This document shows, one piece after another, positions 1-9,583 of a stretch of DNA of 64,000 nt. The notes below the pieces were generated by a model. That model was not told the DNA's origin. It saw only the letters and a list, made by a program, of their open reading frames with translations, and did no database searches. Source of the stretch: Arthrobacter sp. MYb23. Lineage in GTDB: Bacteria > Actinomycetota > Actinomycetes > Actinomycetales > Micrococcaceae. Every line of letters starts with the position of its first letter. Position 1 is the stretch's first letter. The translations under genes were made by a program, and so were the position numbers. The stretch is from NCBI RefSeq assembly GCF_002979775.1, contig NZ_PCPR01000014.1, positions 1 through 64,000 of the forward strand, given 5' to 3'.

Positions 1-93
<93 letters not shown>

Positions 94-113
94 ACAGACG
101 GCGCAACATACCG

Positions 114-199
114 CCACCACCCACTTTGATCACCGAATCCTGGCGACACGCCATAAAGACGGCGCCTTGAGACCACCCCCGATTCAAAGTAAGTGGTGG
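114..199. repeat. Imperfect 16-bp inverted repeat
   Basis: CCACCACCCACTTTGA (114-129) is matched by the reverse complement of 184-199 at 14 of 16 positions, with 54 nt between. Apart from this and the terminator at 238-270, I see nothing in the first 280 bases. It could be a long stem-loop or the remnant of a mobile-element end; no transposase is visible. Confidence 0.4.
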
Positions 200-237
200 C
201 CGTTCATGAGGTCAGGGATCCTTCGCCTTAAATGAAG

Positions 238-270
238 AAAAGCATCGGTTCCGAAGAACCGATGCTTTTC
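238..270 (-). terminator. Rho-independent terminator of the DUF3817 gene
   Basis: A perfect stem AGCATCGGTTC / GAACCGATGCT with a 4-nt CGAA loop is flanked by A and T runs on both sides, so it could work in both directions. It lies just past the stop of the minus-strand DUF3817 gene. Confidence 0.8.
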
Positions 271-282
271 GCCTGCCAGAGC

Positions 283-744
283 TTAGGAGAACCAGGTACC
301 CGGAGGGCCCATGAACAACAGGAAGCTAAAGACGGCCCCCACAGCAACGAGGGTGACAACTACGGCAAGGATCGGGTTCCGCAGAACCCAGGCCTGGGCC
401 TTCTCGAAGCCTCCTTGAGGCTTCTCGCCCCCGGCAGCCAAGCGCCATCCGCCGTCGAGGAGCCCACGACGGTCGAGCGACTTCTCCGTCGGGATGGTGG
501 CGTAGGGAATAACGGCAGAACCGATGGCGAGCAGGCCTGTACGTGTGGACCACTTCTGGTTGATCCAAGTGAATGCGGCCGTCGCGGCGTAGCAAAGGAA
601 CACGAAACCGTGGATGCCTCCTGCAATGCTCACGCCAACGTCTGTTGTCCGCGTGACGTACTTGAGGAACAGCCCGATCAGCAACAGCGTCCATGTCACG
701 GCCTCGGCAAAAGCAACGGTACGGAACAAGGTACGGGGCTGCAT
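283..744 (-). CDS. DUF3817 family integral membrane protein
   Basis: The 153-residue protein has about three to four hydrophobic segments: near residues 8-27, 35-55, 67-85 and a C-terminal one at 127-147. The core GGIHGFVFLCYA is typical of DUF3817 membrane proteins, whose role is not established. I chose the ATG at 744 because GAGGAC precedes it at good spacing; an upstream in-frame ATG at 774 has no ribosome site. It is a single gene followed by a strong terminator. Confidence 0.75.
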   Translation of the reverse strand: MQPRTLFRTVAFAEAVTWTLLLIGLFLKYVTRTTDVGVSIAGGIHGFVFLCYAATAAFTWINQKWSTRTGLLAIGSAVIPYATIPTEKSLDRRGLLDGGWRLAAGGEKPQGGFEKAQAWVLRNPILAVVVTLVAVGAVFSFLLFMGPPGTWFS

Positions 745-829
745 GGAAGTCCTCAGGTAGAAAACGGGAGACACATACTATTTTACCGGCTGTAGAACTT
801 CCCTCACGTCACACCGTGCAACCGCACGG

Positions 830-1444
830 TCACGGCAAAGGGAGCGCCTCCCGATTTCGGATCCTCGAGTCTCCGAATTCAATGGCCACGGGAGCAATTT
901 CCATCTCAGGCTCGTGGCGGGTGCGGGCCTTGCCAACGGCGATGTGGGGTAGCCACCGGGGTGTCCTGTAACCAAGTGCCGGTGAGCTCAGGATGAAATC
1001 ATCAACGTTGTCCAAGCCCAGATCGTCAAAGAGTATGTGCAGCCCTTGCACCAAAAGCGCCTGGTAATCGTGCACTTCCTGCGGCACATCCACTTCGAGT
1101 CCCATCAGACGTCCACCGCCCAGAGGGATCAGTTTGTCCGATTTCCCCAAAAAGCCCTGCAACACCGGCAACTCCGCCAACCAACTGGCGATCTCTGGGA
1201 GTGTCTTCTCCGGTGGAGACAACCCCTTGGTCCAGGCAGTGATGTCCCTGCCCAGCTCCTCGAAAATGCCGACATGCAGAAGGGTCAAGTGCAGGCCCTG
1301 AGGCTTCCGCAGGGAGTCGACGAACCGGTTCAGTCCCTCGTACTCCGAAGGACCTGCGCCCACGCGCAGGACGGGCACCTCAACAGTGATTCGAGGTCCA
1401 AGCGGTTTGCTTCCATGGGAGACAAGGCCCGTCATGGAAGCCAT
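830..1444 (-). CDS. 2H phosphoesterase-like protein (2'-5' RNA ligase family fold)
   Basis: This 204-residue protein carries two HxT/HxA motifs in the order and spacing of the 2H phosphoesterase superfamily: HLTLLHVG at residues 52-59 and HIAVG at 167-171. Members cleave or form 2',5' or cyclic phosphodiester bonds in RNA or nucleotides. The second motif has Ala where Thr or Ser is usual, so activity is uncertain. It is soluble, with no signal peptide. ATG is at 1444, with a second in-frame ATG three codons on. Downstream, on the same strand, lies the DUF3817 gene. Superfamily assignment rests on motif reading only. Confidence 0.65.
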   Translation of the reverse strand: MASMTGLVSHGSKPLGPRITVEVPVLRVGAGPSEYEGLNRFVDSLRKPQGLHLTLLHVGIFEELGRDITAWTKGLSPPEKTLPEIASWLAELPVLQGFLGKSDKLIPLGGGRLMGLEVDVPQEVHDYQALLVQGLHILFDDLGLDNVDDFILSSPALGYRTPRWLPHIAVGKARTRHEPEMEIAPVAIEFGDSRIRNREALPLP

Positions 1445-1528
1445 TATGCGCCGAACGCCCTGCGATCGGGAGGCCGACGGCGGAACCCGGCCGCCGCCGT
1501 CGTACTTCTTTTGGCGTTGTGCCGGGTT

Positions 1529-2035
1529 TTACTTTTTAGAGCGGGCCTGAACCAAGTTGGCGAAAGGCAGGCGTCCATGAGCGGCCGCGAAGCCTGCGTG
1601 GTAAACGGCCTCGGCTGAATTTACCTCGGAAGCCGGGAGTTCCTTCCACGCGATGATCAGGTCCAGGGCGTCGCGGAGTTGCCAGATGAGCCGTGCGTCC
1701 CACACAACGGTGGGACGTCCACGGCCGTAGTCCAGGAACTCTTGGAGCTGCTTGCGGAGCCCGCGGTTGCCTTGGCTCCCAGCGCTGGCCTTGCCGATGT
1801 ATACCACCGAAGCATCGGGAATCCACTCGGACTCCAAGACTTCACGCTTGAGAGAGGGGTCCTTCTTTTTGAACGTGCCGGCAGTGCTCTTGCTGAGGAA
1901 CACAGGCTCGAACTCCGCGGGGCGAAGGATCGCAAAGATGCCGGGACCTTGGGGAATCCTCATGGGATCGAGTTCGTCGAGCGGCCGGAATCCGGTGAAC
2001 CCGTCCTCGGTGAGGGACTTTTTGGTGAAGATCAT
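1529..2035 (-). CDS. GIY-YIG-like domain protein
   Basis: The 168-residue protein has PGIFAI near residue 31 and VVYIGKA near residue 77, the two beta-strand motifs (GIY and YIG) of GIY-YIG nucleases, followed by an LRKQLQEFL helix and a C-terminal HGRLPFANL. The first motif reads GIF rather than GIY, and the metal-binding glutamate may be E138 (NSAEAVYH). It may be a nuclease or a degenerate relative; the target is unknown. It is transcribed away from hipBA, with the operator array at 2125-2194 between them, so shared control is plausible. Confidence 0.55.
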   Translation of the reverse strand: MIFTKKSLTEDGFTGFRPLDELDPMRIPQGPGIFAILRPAEFEPVFLSKSTAGTFKKKDPSLKREVLESEWIPDASVVYIGKASAGSQGNRGLRKQLQEFLDYGRGRPTVVWDARLIWQLRDALDLIIAWKELPASEVNSAEAVYHAGFAAAHGRLPFANLVQARSKK

Positions 2036-2124
2036 GGTTCATTGTGTCAATCCCACATCATGCGCAATGCCGCCAGTCCCGTCGTCGTCGATTTGGTGGG
2101 GTTCGAAGGCGTCCGCAGTAACAC

Positions 2125-2194
2125 TGTCGCTGTACGGCAACAGATGCTAAAGTCGGCGTACGGCGACATCTCCTAAAGTTGCCGTACGGCGACA
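2125..2194. promoter_or_regulatory. Three phased 18-bp palindromic operators upstream of hipBA
   Basis: TGTCGCTGTACGGCAACA (2125-2142), AGTCGGCGTACGGCGACA (2151-2168) and AGTTGCCGTACGGCGACA (2177-2194) are three near-palindromes centred on GTAC, repeated at exactly 26 bp. The 8-nt spacers both end in CTAA. The third site runs into the AGGAG ribosome site of hipB. HipB proteins are known to bind palindromes and repress their own operon, so these are very likely HipB operators. Confidence 0.8.
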
Positions 2195-2203
2195 GGAGTG
2201 CAA

Positions 2204-2428
2204 TTGCGTACGGTTCGAGAAGCTGGCCCGCTGGTCCGTGAGCTACGCGAGGAGCGCGGCTGGTCGCAGACGGAACTGGCCCGCCGAGCGAACGTGTCGC
2301 GAACCTTCGTGATCGATTTGGAGTCCGGAAAGGCCACTGTGGAGACCTCGAAATTCATGGACGTCTTCCAAGCTCTGGGATTCGAGATTGCCATTCGCAA
2401 CAGCGAGACAGGCAAAATCCGATGGTGA
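2204..2428 (+). CDS. hipB: HipB-type XRE-family antitoxin and repressor
   Basis: A small protein of about 74 residues consists of one Cro/CI helix-turn-helix: VRELREERGWSQTELARRAN, then VSRTFVIDLESGKATVETSKF, ending in a short strand (GFEIAIRN) as in HipB. It should bind DNA as a dimer and neutralise HipA. I place the start at TTG 2204 because AGGAG (2194-2198) sits 5 nt before it; the GTG at 2198 overlaps the ribosome site. Its last codons overlap hipA by 7 nt (ATGGTGA), indicating translational coupling. Autoregulation through the upstream triple operator is expected. Confidence 0.85.
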   Translation: MRTVREAGPLVRELREERGWSQTELARRANVSRTFVIDLESGKATVETSKFMDVFQALGFEIAIRNSETGKIRW

Positions 2429-3717
2429 GTTCGCGCGCACTCGACGTGTTCATGGACGGAATTCCCTGCGGTCGCGTAGAGCAGACACCGACCGGAAATC
2501 TCACCTTCCGTTACTCACCCGAATACCAGGCCGTCCCAGATGCGACGCCGTTGTCGCTATCCATGCCCCTTGCCGCCACTTCGCACAAGAAACGCGCCGT
2601 CCTGCCCTTTCTGCAAGGCTTACTGCCTGACAGCGACGGCGCCCTCCGGACGATAGCCAGGCGGTTCGGAATCTCGCCTTCCAACCCATTCGCCATCCTT
2701 GAGCACATCGGCGCAGACGTGGCCGGCGCCCTCCAGTTCATGCAGCCAGATACCGAGTCGCCAGACGGGACACTATCGAGGTCCACCGTCAAACCTGTCA
2801 CTGAATCAGACGTCGCCGGCATGCTGGACCACGTTGTGGCCGAATATGAGGACGGAACGCCCTACAACGATGCAGCTGGCCGCTTCAGCCTTGCCGGAGC
2901 GCAGCCGAAGATCGCCCTGCATCAACTCCCGAATGGTGGTTGGGGCGTTCCCTCGGATGCCACGCCTACCACCCACATCCTGAAGCCGGCGGCGGGGAAC
3001 TTCAACAGGCTTGACGTCGTCGAGCAGCTAACCATGAGGGCGGCAGCCCTGCTTGGGCTGGAGGTAGCCGCGTCTGAACTCACCACAATAGGTGACTGGG
3101 ATGTATTCGTGACCCGGCGTTATGACCGCCGCCTGAACGGTGGCACATGGCACCGCATCCACCAAGAAGATCTATGCCAAGCGCTAAGCGTTTCGCCAGC
3201 TAAGAAATACCAGCACCGTGACGGCGGCCCCGGCGTCAGCGACATAGCACCCCTGGCACGATCGTTCCCCCTCGAAGAGGACCGCCGAATAGCCGGGGAA
3301 GCACTCTACCGGGCCTTTGTGTTCAACACTGTGGCCGGCTGCACTGACGCCCATGCCAAAAACTACTCAGTCCTGCTCCACGGCAGCTCAGTCCACGTGG
3401 CACCGCTTTATGACCTCGCCACCTACGCACCTTATTGGGACGGGGAATCAGGCATCGATCTGGCGATGAGCGTCAAGGGCGAATACCGTCTGCAGAGAAT
3501 CAGCAAGCAGATGCTGATCTCAACCGGAGTGCAGTTCGGTGTCCCGGTAGACGTCGCTGAAGACATCGTGGCCCACTTCAGTGGGCACATGGTGGAAGCA
3601 TTTGATGCTGCCAGGGACGAATTGCAGGGCCGGATGGGTTCGCTGCCGAAAGTCGCCGACGATGCAGCATCCAACGTTCGTAAGCTGCCACTCATAGTGT
3701 CCCCTGACAGGAGATAG
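2422..3717 (+). CDS. hipA: HipA-family serine/threonine kinase toxin
   Basis: At 431 residues this is full length for HipA (about 440). The N-terminal subdomain (1-110) is followed by the Gly-rich loop SLAGAQPK (156-163; the Ser is the autophosphorylated residue in E. coli HipA), the ATP-binding Lys in HILKPA (K188), the catalytic DAHAKN (D309, N314) and the metal-binding YDLA (D331). E. coli HipA phosphorylates GltX and induces persistence; the target here is not known. All key residues are present, so the kinase looks active. It is co-translated with hipB. Confidence 0.92.
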   Translation: MVSSRALDVFMDGIPCGRVEQTPTGNLTFRYSPEYQAVPDATPLSLSMPLAATSHKKRAVLPFLQGLLPDSDGALRTIARRFGISPSNPFAILEHIGADVAGALQFMQPDTESPDGTLSRSTVKPVTESDVAGMLDHVVAEYEDGTPYNDAAGRFSLAGAQPKIALHQLPNGGWGVPSDATPTTHILKPAAGNFNRLDVVEQLTMRAAALLGLEVAASELTTIGDWDVFVTRRYDRRLNGGTWHRIHQEDLCQALSVSPAKKYQHRDGGPGVSDIAPLARSFPLEEDRRIAGEALYRAFVFNTVAGCTDAHAKNYSVLLHGSSVHVAPLYDLATYAPYWDGESGIDLAMSVKGEYRLQRISKQMLISTGVQFGVPVDVAEDIVAHFSGHMVEAFDAARDELQGRMGSLPKVADDAASNVRKLPLIVSPDRR

Positions 3718-3803
3718 TTTCCCCCGGTCATCGAAGAGCACGCCAAGTTTAGCCATGGCGCAGCAGCCCAGACCCCCCAAAGCGTGAAGCGACTCTTTCA
3801 GCG

Positions 3804-4559
3804 TTGACATGCACTTGTGACCCGTGCCATATTCAAAGCGTGAACCTGTCAGACAGCCGGACAGCCGGACAGCAAGGACCCCAGGGTGGGCATACGCCCA
3901 TCTCACGCATCTCCGCAGCCGAGGCGGTCTTTGCGGCACTGCGTCGCGCCATTGAGGGCGGCCAGTTCGATATCGGGACCAAGCTGAGTTCCGAGGCAAC
4001 GCTTGCGGGTCAGTACGGCGTAAGCCGCTCGGTAATACGTGAAGCGCTGAGGTCCTGTAACACCTTGGGCCTCACCGTGACCAAGACCGGCAAGGGCACT
4101 TTCATTGTGGCCAACAAGGTTGCTAATGACCTTACCTTGGGTCAGTACAGTGCACGTGATCTTAACGAAGCACGTCCTCACATCGAGATCCCGGCAGCGG
4201 GACTGGCGGCTCAAAGAAGGACCGAGGAAGAACTGGAGCACCTCAAGGACATCGTCCAGGAGATGCTCACCGAGAACGATCCCGAAGCCTGGGTGAACCT
4301 GGATGCCAGCTTCCATTCAGCAGTGGCCCGCGCCAGCGGAAACCGGGTGTTTGCCAGTGTCGTCTCGGATATCCGTGAAGCGCTGGCCCACCAGTCCGAA
4401 ACTTTGAACCTCGTTGCAGACCGGCAACACCGCTCGGACGAGGAACACGTCGCCGTGCTCAACGCAATCGAAGCGGGCGACTCCGAAGCCGCAAGCAAAG
4501 CGATGGCCGCCCACCTGGAGGCCGTCAGCGTGGCACTGGACACGATCCTCAGCAAATGA
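3804..4559 (+). CDS. GntR/FadR-family transcriptional regulator of the asparagine operon
   Basis: An N-terminal winged helix (about residues 33-100, with SRSVIREALR as recognition helix and the wing GKGTFIVAN) is joined to an all-helical FCD ligand domain (about 120-245). This is FadR-subfamily architecture. The stop overlaps the asparaginase start (ATGA), so it is the first gene of the operon and probably controls it in response to asparagine, aspartate or another amino or dicarboxylic acid; this is inference. The start is uncertain: ATG 3804 gives a Cys-rich, unconserved leader, and GTG 3840 is an in-frame alternative. Confidence 0.82.
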   Translation: MTCTCDPCHIQSVNLSDSRTAGQQGPQGGHTPISRISAAEAVFAALRRAIEGGQFDIGTKLSSEATLAGQYGVSRSVIREALRSCNTLGLTVTKTGKGTFIVANKVANDLTLGQYSARDLNEARPHIEIPAAGLAAQRRTEEELEHLKDIVQEMLTENDPEAWVNLDASFHSAVARASGNRVFASVVSDIREALAHQSETLNLVADRQHRSDEEHVAVLNAIEAGDSEAASKAMAAHLEAVSVALDTILSK

Positions 4560-5614
4560 CACATCCAAAGGACACCGCCACCATGCCCGTCCCCGAAGCA
4601 CCGGCCCACAAGGCCGCGCCCGAAGCAGCCGCGCCCGCTACTGCGCAGAGCCTCAAGACGCCCCACCACGTCCCGCTCGTAGAGGTAACCCGCGACGGCC
4701 TGGTGGAGAGCATCCACTACGGATCGTTGATCGCCCTCCGCAATAACGGCAGCACGGCCGTCGAGGCCGGCGAGCCGGACGCGCCGATGTACCCGCGTTC
4801 AAGCCTGAAGCCGTTGCAAGCCGTCGCCCTGCTCAAGGCCGGTTTGGACATCCCCCAAAACCTCCTTGCCCTCACCGCTGCCAGCCACTCCGGCGCACAG
4901 ATGCACCGAGAAGGCGCCGCTGAAATCCTGAAGCTGCATGGCCTCACCGAAGCGGCCTTGGGCAACAGCACGGACCTGCCGTACGGCGTCGCTGAGCGTG
5001 AAGAATGGCTCCGCGCCGGCAACGGTCCTACCCAAATCGCGCAGAACTGCTCCGGCAAGCACGCTTCCATGACCGCCGTCTGCGTCATCAACGGCTGGCC
5101 TGTTGAGGGGTACTTGCACCCTGAGCACCCGTTGCAGGTCCTGGTCCGCGACACCATCACCGACCTCACCGGCGAGGAAGCCGCTGCTGTCAGTACGGAT
5201 GGCTGCGGAACCCCTCTCTTCGCGCACTCCCTGCATGGCATGGCCCGCGCCTACGGCCGCCTCGCCGCTGCCGACGAAAGCACCGACGAAGGCAAGGTAG
5301 CCCACGCCATGCGCCGATTCCCGGAGATGGTGGCCGGCGAGGGACGCGACGTCACGGCCCTCATGCGTGCCGTTCCCGGATTGCTCGCGAAGGACGGCTT
5401 TGAAGGCCTCCAGCTGGTTGGCCTCCCGGACGGCACCGGCGTCGCGGTGAAGATTTCCGACGGCGGCGACCGCGCCCGCATGCCCATCACGGTTGAGGTT
5501 CTTCGCCGGTTGGGCGTCGACGGCGGCAGCCTGGACACGCTTCAGAGCCCACCTGTGCTGGGCGGCGGCCTTCCGGTCGGCGAGCTCCGTGCAGCAAAAA
5601 TTTTCAGCAACTAA
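4556..5614 (+). CDS. Type II (Rhizobium etli-like) L-asparaginase
   Basis: The 352-residue protein belongs to the Asparaginase_II family typified by the R. etli enzyme, unrelated to E. coli AnsA/AnsB. The signature elements are all visible: a SxxK motif in PRSSLKPLQ, SHSG, NCSGKH and DGCGTP (the Cys/Lys set that holds zinc in the R. etli enzyme). It hydrolyses L-asparagine to aspartate and ammonia in the cytoplasm. The first 35 residues are Ala/Pro-rich and probably dispensable. It overlaps the regulator by 4 nt and is followed 13 nt later by aspA, so its product feeds straight into aspartase. Confidence 0.88.
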   Translation: MTHPKDTATMPVPEAPAHKAAPEAAAPATAQSLKTPHHVPLVEVTRDGLVESIHYGSLIALRNNGSTAVEAGEPDAPMYPRSSLKPLQAVALLKAGLDIPQNLLALTAASHSGAQMHREGAAEILKLHGLTEAALGNSTDLPYGVAEREEWLRAGNGPTQIAQNCSGKHASMTAVCVINGWPVEGYLHPEHPLQVLVRDTITDLTGEEAAAVSTDGCGTPLFAHSLHGMARAYGRLAAADESTDEGKVAHAMRRFPEMVAGEGRDVTALMRAVPGLLAKDGFEGLQLVGLPDGTGVAVKISDGGDRARMPITVEVLRRLGVDGGSLDTLQSPPVLGGGLPVGELRAAKIFSN

Positions 5615-5627
5615 ACCAAGGACAGCT

Positions 5628-7043
<1,416 letters not shown>

Positions 7044-7181
7044 GCCGAAACTGGCCTGTAAGCGCACCCACCAGCCGTCCCGCCCCATGAGGCCTACCCC
7101 CACGAGGCTTAGTTCTGCATGCCCGAATCCTTCCCCGGACGCGCCCAGGACACCCCCAACAGGACACCCCTAAGGATTCCA

Positions 7182-8690
7182 ATGACCAACCCCATCACGG
7201 ACCACACGGTCCCGGCCCAAGCGCACGCCAGCGAGAAAGCCCTCCACAAGGAGGACTCCGGTTACCACAAGGACCTCAAGCCCCGCCAGATCCAGATGAT
7301 TGCGATCGGCGGCGCGATCGGCACCGGGCTGTTCCTGGGTGCCGGCGGCCGACTCAACGCAGCTGGCCCTTCCCTTGTCATCGCCTATGCAGTTTGTGGC
7401 TTCTTCGCGTTTCTGATCCTCCGTGCACTCGGCGAACTGGTTCTGCACCGCCCGTCGTCGGGATCCTTCGTTTCCTATGCCCGCGAGTTCTACGGCGAGA
7501 AGGCTGCCTTCGTCTCGGGCTGGTTCTACTGGATCAACTGGGCCACCACCACCATCGTGGATATCACCGCAGTGGCCCTGTACATGAACTTCTTCGGCAA
7601 ATACATCGCCTGGATGGGGGCCGTTCCGCAGTGGGCCTGGGCGCTCATTGCCTTGGTGGTAGTCCTCTGCCTCAACCTGGTTTCCGTGAAGGTCTTCGGC
7701 GAAATGGAGTTCTGGTTCGCGTTGATCAAGGTGGCCGCACTGGTGGCATTCCTCCTTGTTGGCACCTACTTCGTCATCTTCGGCACCCCGGTGGATGGAC
7801 AGGAAGTGGGCTTCAGCCTCATCTCGGACAACGGCGGTATCTTCCCCAACGGCATCCTGCCCATGATCATCCTCATGCAGGGCGTGCTGTTCGCTTACGC
7901 TTCGATCGAACTGGTGGGCACCGCTGCTGGTGAAACTGCCAATCCGGAGAAGATCATGCCCAAGGCCATCAACTCCGTGGTCTTCCGCATCGCTGTCTTC
8001 TACGTTGGTTCGGTCATCCTGCTGGCACTCCTGCTCCCGTACACCGCCTACGAAAAGGGCGTCAGCCCCTTCGTGACGTTCTTCGGTTCCATTGGTGTTG
8101 AGGGCGTGGATGTCATCATGAACCTCGTGGTCCTCACCGCGGCGCTGTCTTCGTTGAACGCCGGGCTGTACTCCACCGGCCGGATCCTCCGCTCCATGTC
8201 CGTGGCCGGTTCGGCCCCGAAGTTCGCCCAGCGCATGAACAAGGCCGGCGTTCCGTACGGCGGCATCGCCATCACGGCCGGCGTTTCCCTGCTCGGTGTT
8301 CCGCTGAACTACCTGGTCCCGGCCGATGCTTTCGAAATCGTCCTCAACGTCGCATCGGTGGGCATCATCGTCACCTGGGCCACTATCGTCCTGTGCCAGA
8401 TGCAGCTCAAACGCTGGTCCGACAAGGGCTGGGTGAAGCGCCCCTCCTTCCGGATGTTCGGCGCCCCGTACACGGGCTGGTTGTCCTTGGTCTTCCTGCT
8501 GGCTGTCCTGATCATGGTGTTCATCGAGTCCCCCTTGACCATGTTGGTCACCGCGATTGCCTGCGGGCTCATGGTGTGGGGCTGGTTCCTGTGCCGCAAG
8601 CAAATTCATGAGCTTGCTGCCACCCGCGACGGCTACACGGGCAGCGCGCCGGTGATCGCCAACCGTCCGCTTCCCGGCGGCGATAAGTAA
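7182..8690 (+). CDS. ansP: L-asparagine permease, APC superfamily
   Basis: This 502-residue amino-acid permease has 12 predicted membrane segments. It opens with the AAT-family motif [16 protein letters not shown] and contains [13 protein letters not shown] and WFYWINW. Overall it resembles AnsP asparagine permeases of actinobacteria and enterics. ATG 7182 is preceded by TAAGGA; upstream in-frame codons lack a ribosome site. A 138-nt gap separates it from aspA, so it may also have its own promoter. A strong terminator follows. Operon context supports asparagine as substrate. Confidence 0.88.
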   Translation: MTNPITDHTVPAQAHASEKALHKEDSGYHKDLKPRQIQMIAIGGAIGTGLFLGAGGRLNAAGPSLVIAYAVCGFFAFLILRALGELVLHRPSSGSFVSYAREFYGEKAAFVSGWFYWINWATTTIVDITAVALYMNFFGKYIAWMGAVPQWAWALIALVVVLCLNLVSVKVFGEMEFWFALIKVAALVAFLLVGTYFVIFGTPVDGQEVGFSLISDNGGIFPNGILPMIILMQGVLFAYASIELVGTAAGETANPEKIMPKAINSVVFRIAVFYVGSVILLALLLPYTAYEKGVSPFVTFFGSIGVEGVDVIMNLVVLTAALSSLNAGLYSTGRILRSMSVAGSAPKFAQRMNKAGVPYGGIAITAGVSLLGVPLNYLVPADAFEIVLNVASVGIIVTWATIVLCQMQLKRWSDKGWVKRPSFRMFGAPYTGWLSLVFLLAVLIMVFIESPLTMLVTAIACGLMVWGWFLCRKQIHELAATRDGYTGSAPVIANRPLPGGDK

Positions 8691-8711
8691 CAAGCAACAA
8701 CTCGCTGACTC

Positions 8712-8764
8712 ACGACGGCGGCACCCGGGTTCCGTAACAATCGGAACCCAGGTGCCGCCGTCGT
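8712..8764 (+). terminator. Long-stem terminator after ansP
   Basis: A 23-bp stem with one mismatch (ACGACGGCGGCACC at the left end, GGTGCCGCCGTCGT at the right) closes a 7-nt loop. There is no clear T run, as often in actinobacterial terminators. Confidence 0.7.
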
Positions 8765-8775
8765 CGGTTAACGCC

Positions 8776-8841
8776 CCCAACTGAGTAACAGCAAACGTCC
8801 CAATGACCGCTCAGTAGAACATGTGCTGTTACTCAGTTGGG
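8776..8841. repeat. Perfect 18-bp inverted repeat, REP-like
   Basis: CCCAACTGAGTAACAGCA (8776-8793) is exactly complementary to 8824-8841, with 30 nt between. The core TACTCAGTTGGG recurs at 63150-63161, again at one end of an inverted-repeat structure, so this looks like a dispersed intergenic palindromic element rather than a gene-specific site. Confidence 0.65.
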
Positions 8842-8857
8842 TGGGGAGGCGGCGGAA

Positions 8858-8892
8858 ACAGACATCCGATCATTCGTGGCTACTATTGGTCC
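8858..8892 (+). promoter_or_regulatory. Leaderless promoter of the fucose regulator, with operator
   Basis: TACTAT (8881-8886) is a good -10 box only 6 nt before the ATG at 8893, and no ribosome site is visible, so the transcript is probably leaderless. Just upstream, ACATCCGAT (8862-8870) matches the motif found in the divergent fucose promoter region at 14338-14348 and 14405-14412, suggesting autoregulation. Confidence 0.6.
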
Positions 8893-9564
8893 ATGGCTGT
8901 CACAGACGAGGCGATCAGCAAGATCAAAGACATGCTGATCCGCGGCGAACTCAAGGCCGGCGATCGACTTCCGCCGGAAAAGGAACTGAGCGAACGGCTC
9001 GGTCTTTCAAGGAGTTCCTTGCGCGAGGCCGTGAAAGCCTTGGAGCTGATTCGCGTGCTGGATGTTCGCCGCGGCGATGGAACCTACGTGACCAGCCTTG
9101 ACGCGAAACTGCTCAACGAAGCCGTGGCCTTTGTGGTGGACCTGCACCAAGACCGATCCATTTTGGAACTTTTTGAGGTCAGACGCATCCTGGAACCTGC
9201 GACTGCGCACTTGGCCGCGGGCAAAATCACGCCGGACGAGCTGCTGGCCCTGAGAAGCACCATGGACGGGATCGACGAGACCACCGACGTCGAAGAACTC
9301 GTGGCCCACGACCTGCAATTTCACAGCATCATCACCGAGGCCGCGGGAAACGACTACCTGGGGAGCCTCTTGGAAGCCCTCTCCAGCAGCACCGTGCGGG
9401 CCCGGATCTGGCGTGGACTGACACAGGAAAAAGCTGTGGCGCACACCTTGGCCGAGCACCACGCGATCGCGGACGCCCTGGAGCGGGGCGATGCCGAACT
9501 GGTGCGTGCCTTGGTGACCGTGCACATCAGCGGCGTGGAGAACTGGCTGCGGCAGGCGCTCTAG
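8893..9564 (+). CDS. FadR/GntR-family regulator of the L-fucose genes
   Basis: The 223-residue protein has a winged helix (residues 5-70: PPEKELSERLGLSRSSLREAVKALE, wing RRGDGTYV) and a helical FCD domain with likely metal-binding His residues (HDLQFHSII, HHAIADAL). It lies tail to tail with the fucose operon on the minus strand, 19 nt from the lactonase stop. The ACATCCGA motif near its own start and in the fucose promoter region makes it the likely local regulator; the ligand is probably a pathway intermediate such as fuconate (inference). The start is the leaderless ATG at 8893. Confidence 0.82.
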   Translation: MAVTDEAISKIKDMLIRGELKAGDRLPPEKELSERLGLSRSSLREAVKALELIRVLDVRRGDGTYVTSLDAKLLNEAVAFVVDLHQDRSILELFEVRRILEPATAHLAAGKITPDELLALRSTMDGIDETTDVEELVAHDLQFHSIITEAAGNDYLGSLLEALSSSTVRARIWRGLTQEKAVAHTLAEHHAIADALERGDAELVRALVTVHISGVENWLRQAL

Positions 9565-9583
9565 GCTGTATCAGGCAGACGCT

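Noticed and set aside
7170..8780. 536-codon minus-strand open frame opposite ansP
   Set aside because: It covers the permease gene, its translation is low-complexity His/Asp/Glu/Gln-rich, and it lacks a ribosome site; it is a GC-rich antisense shadow.
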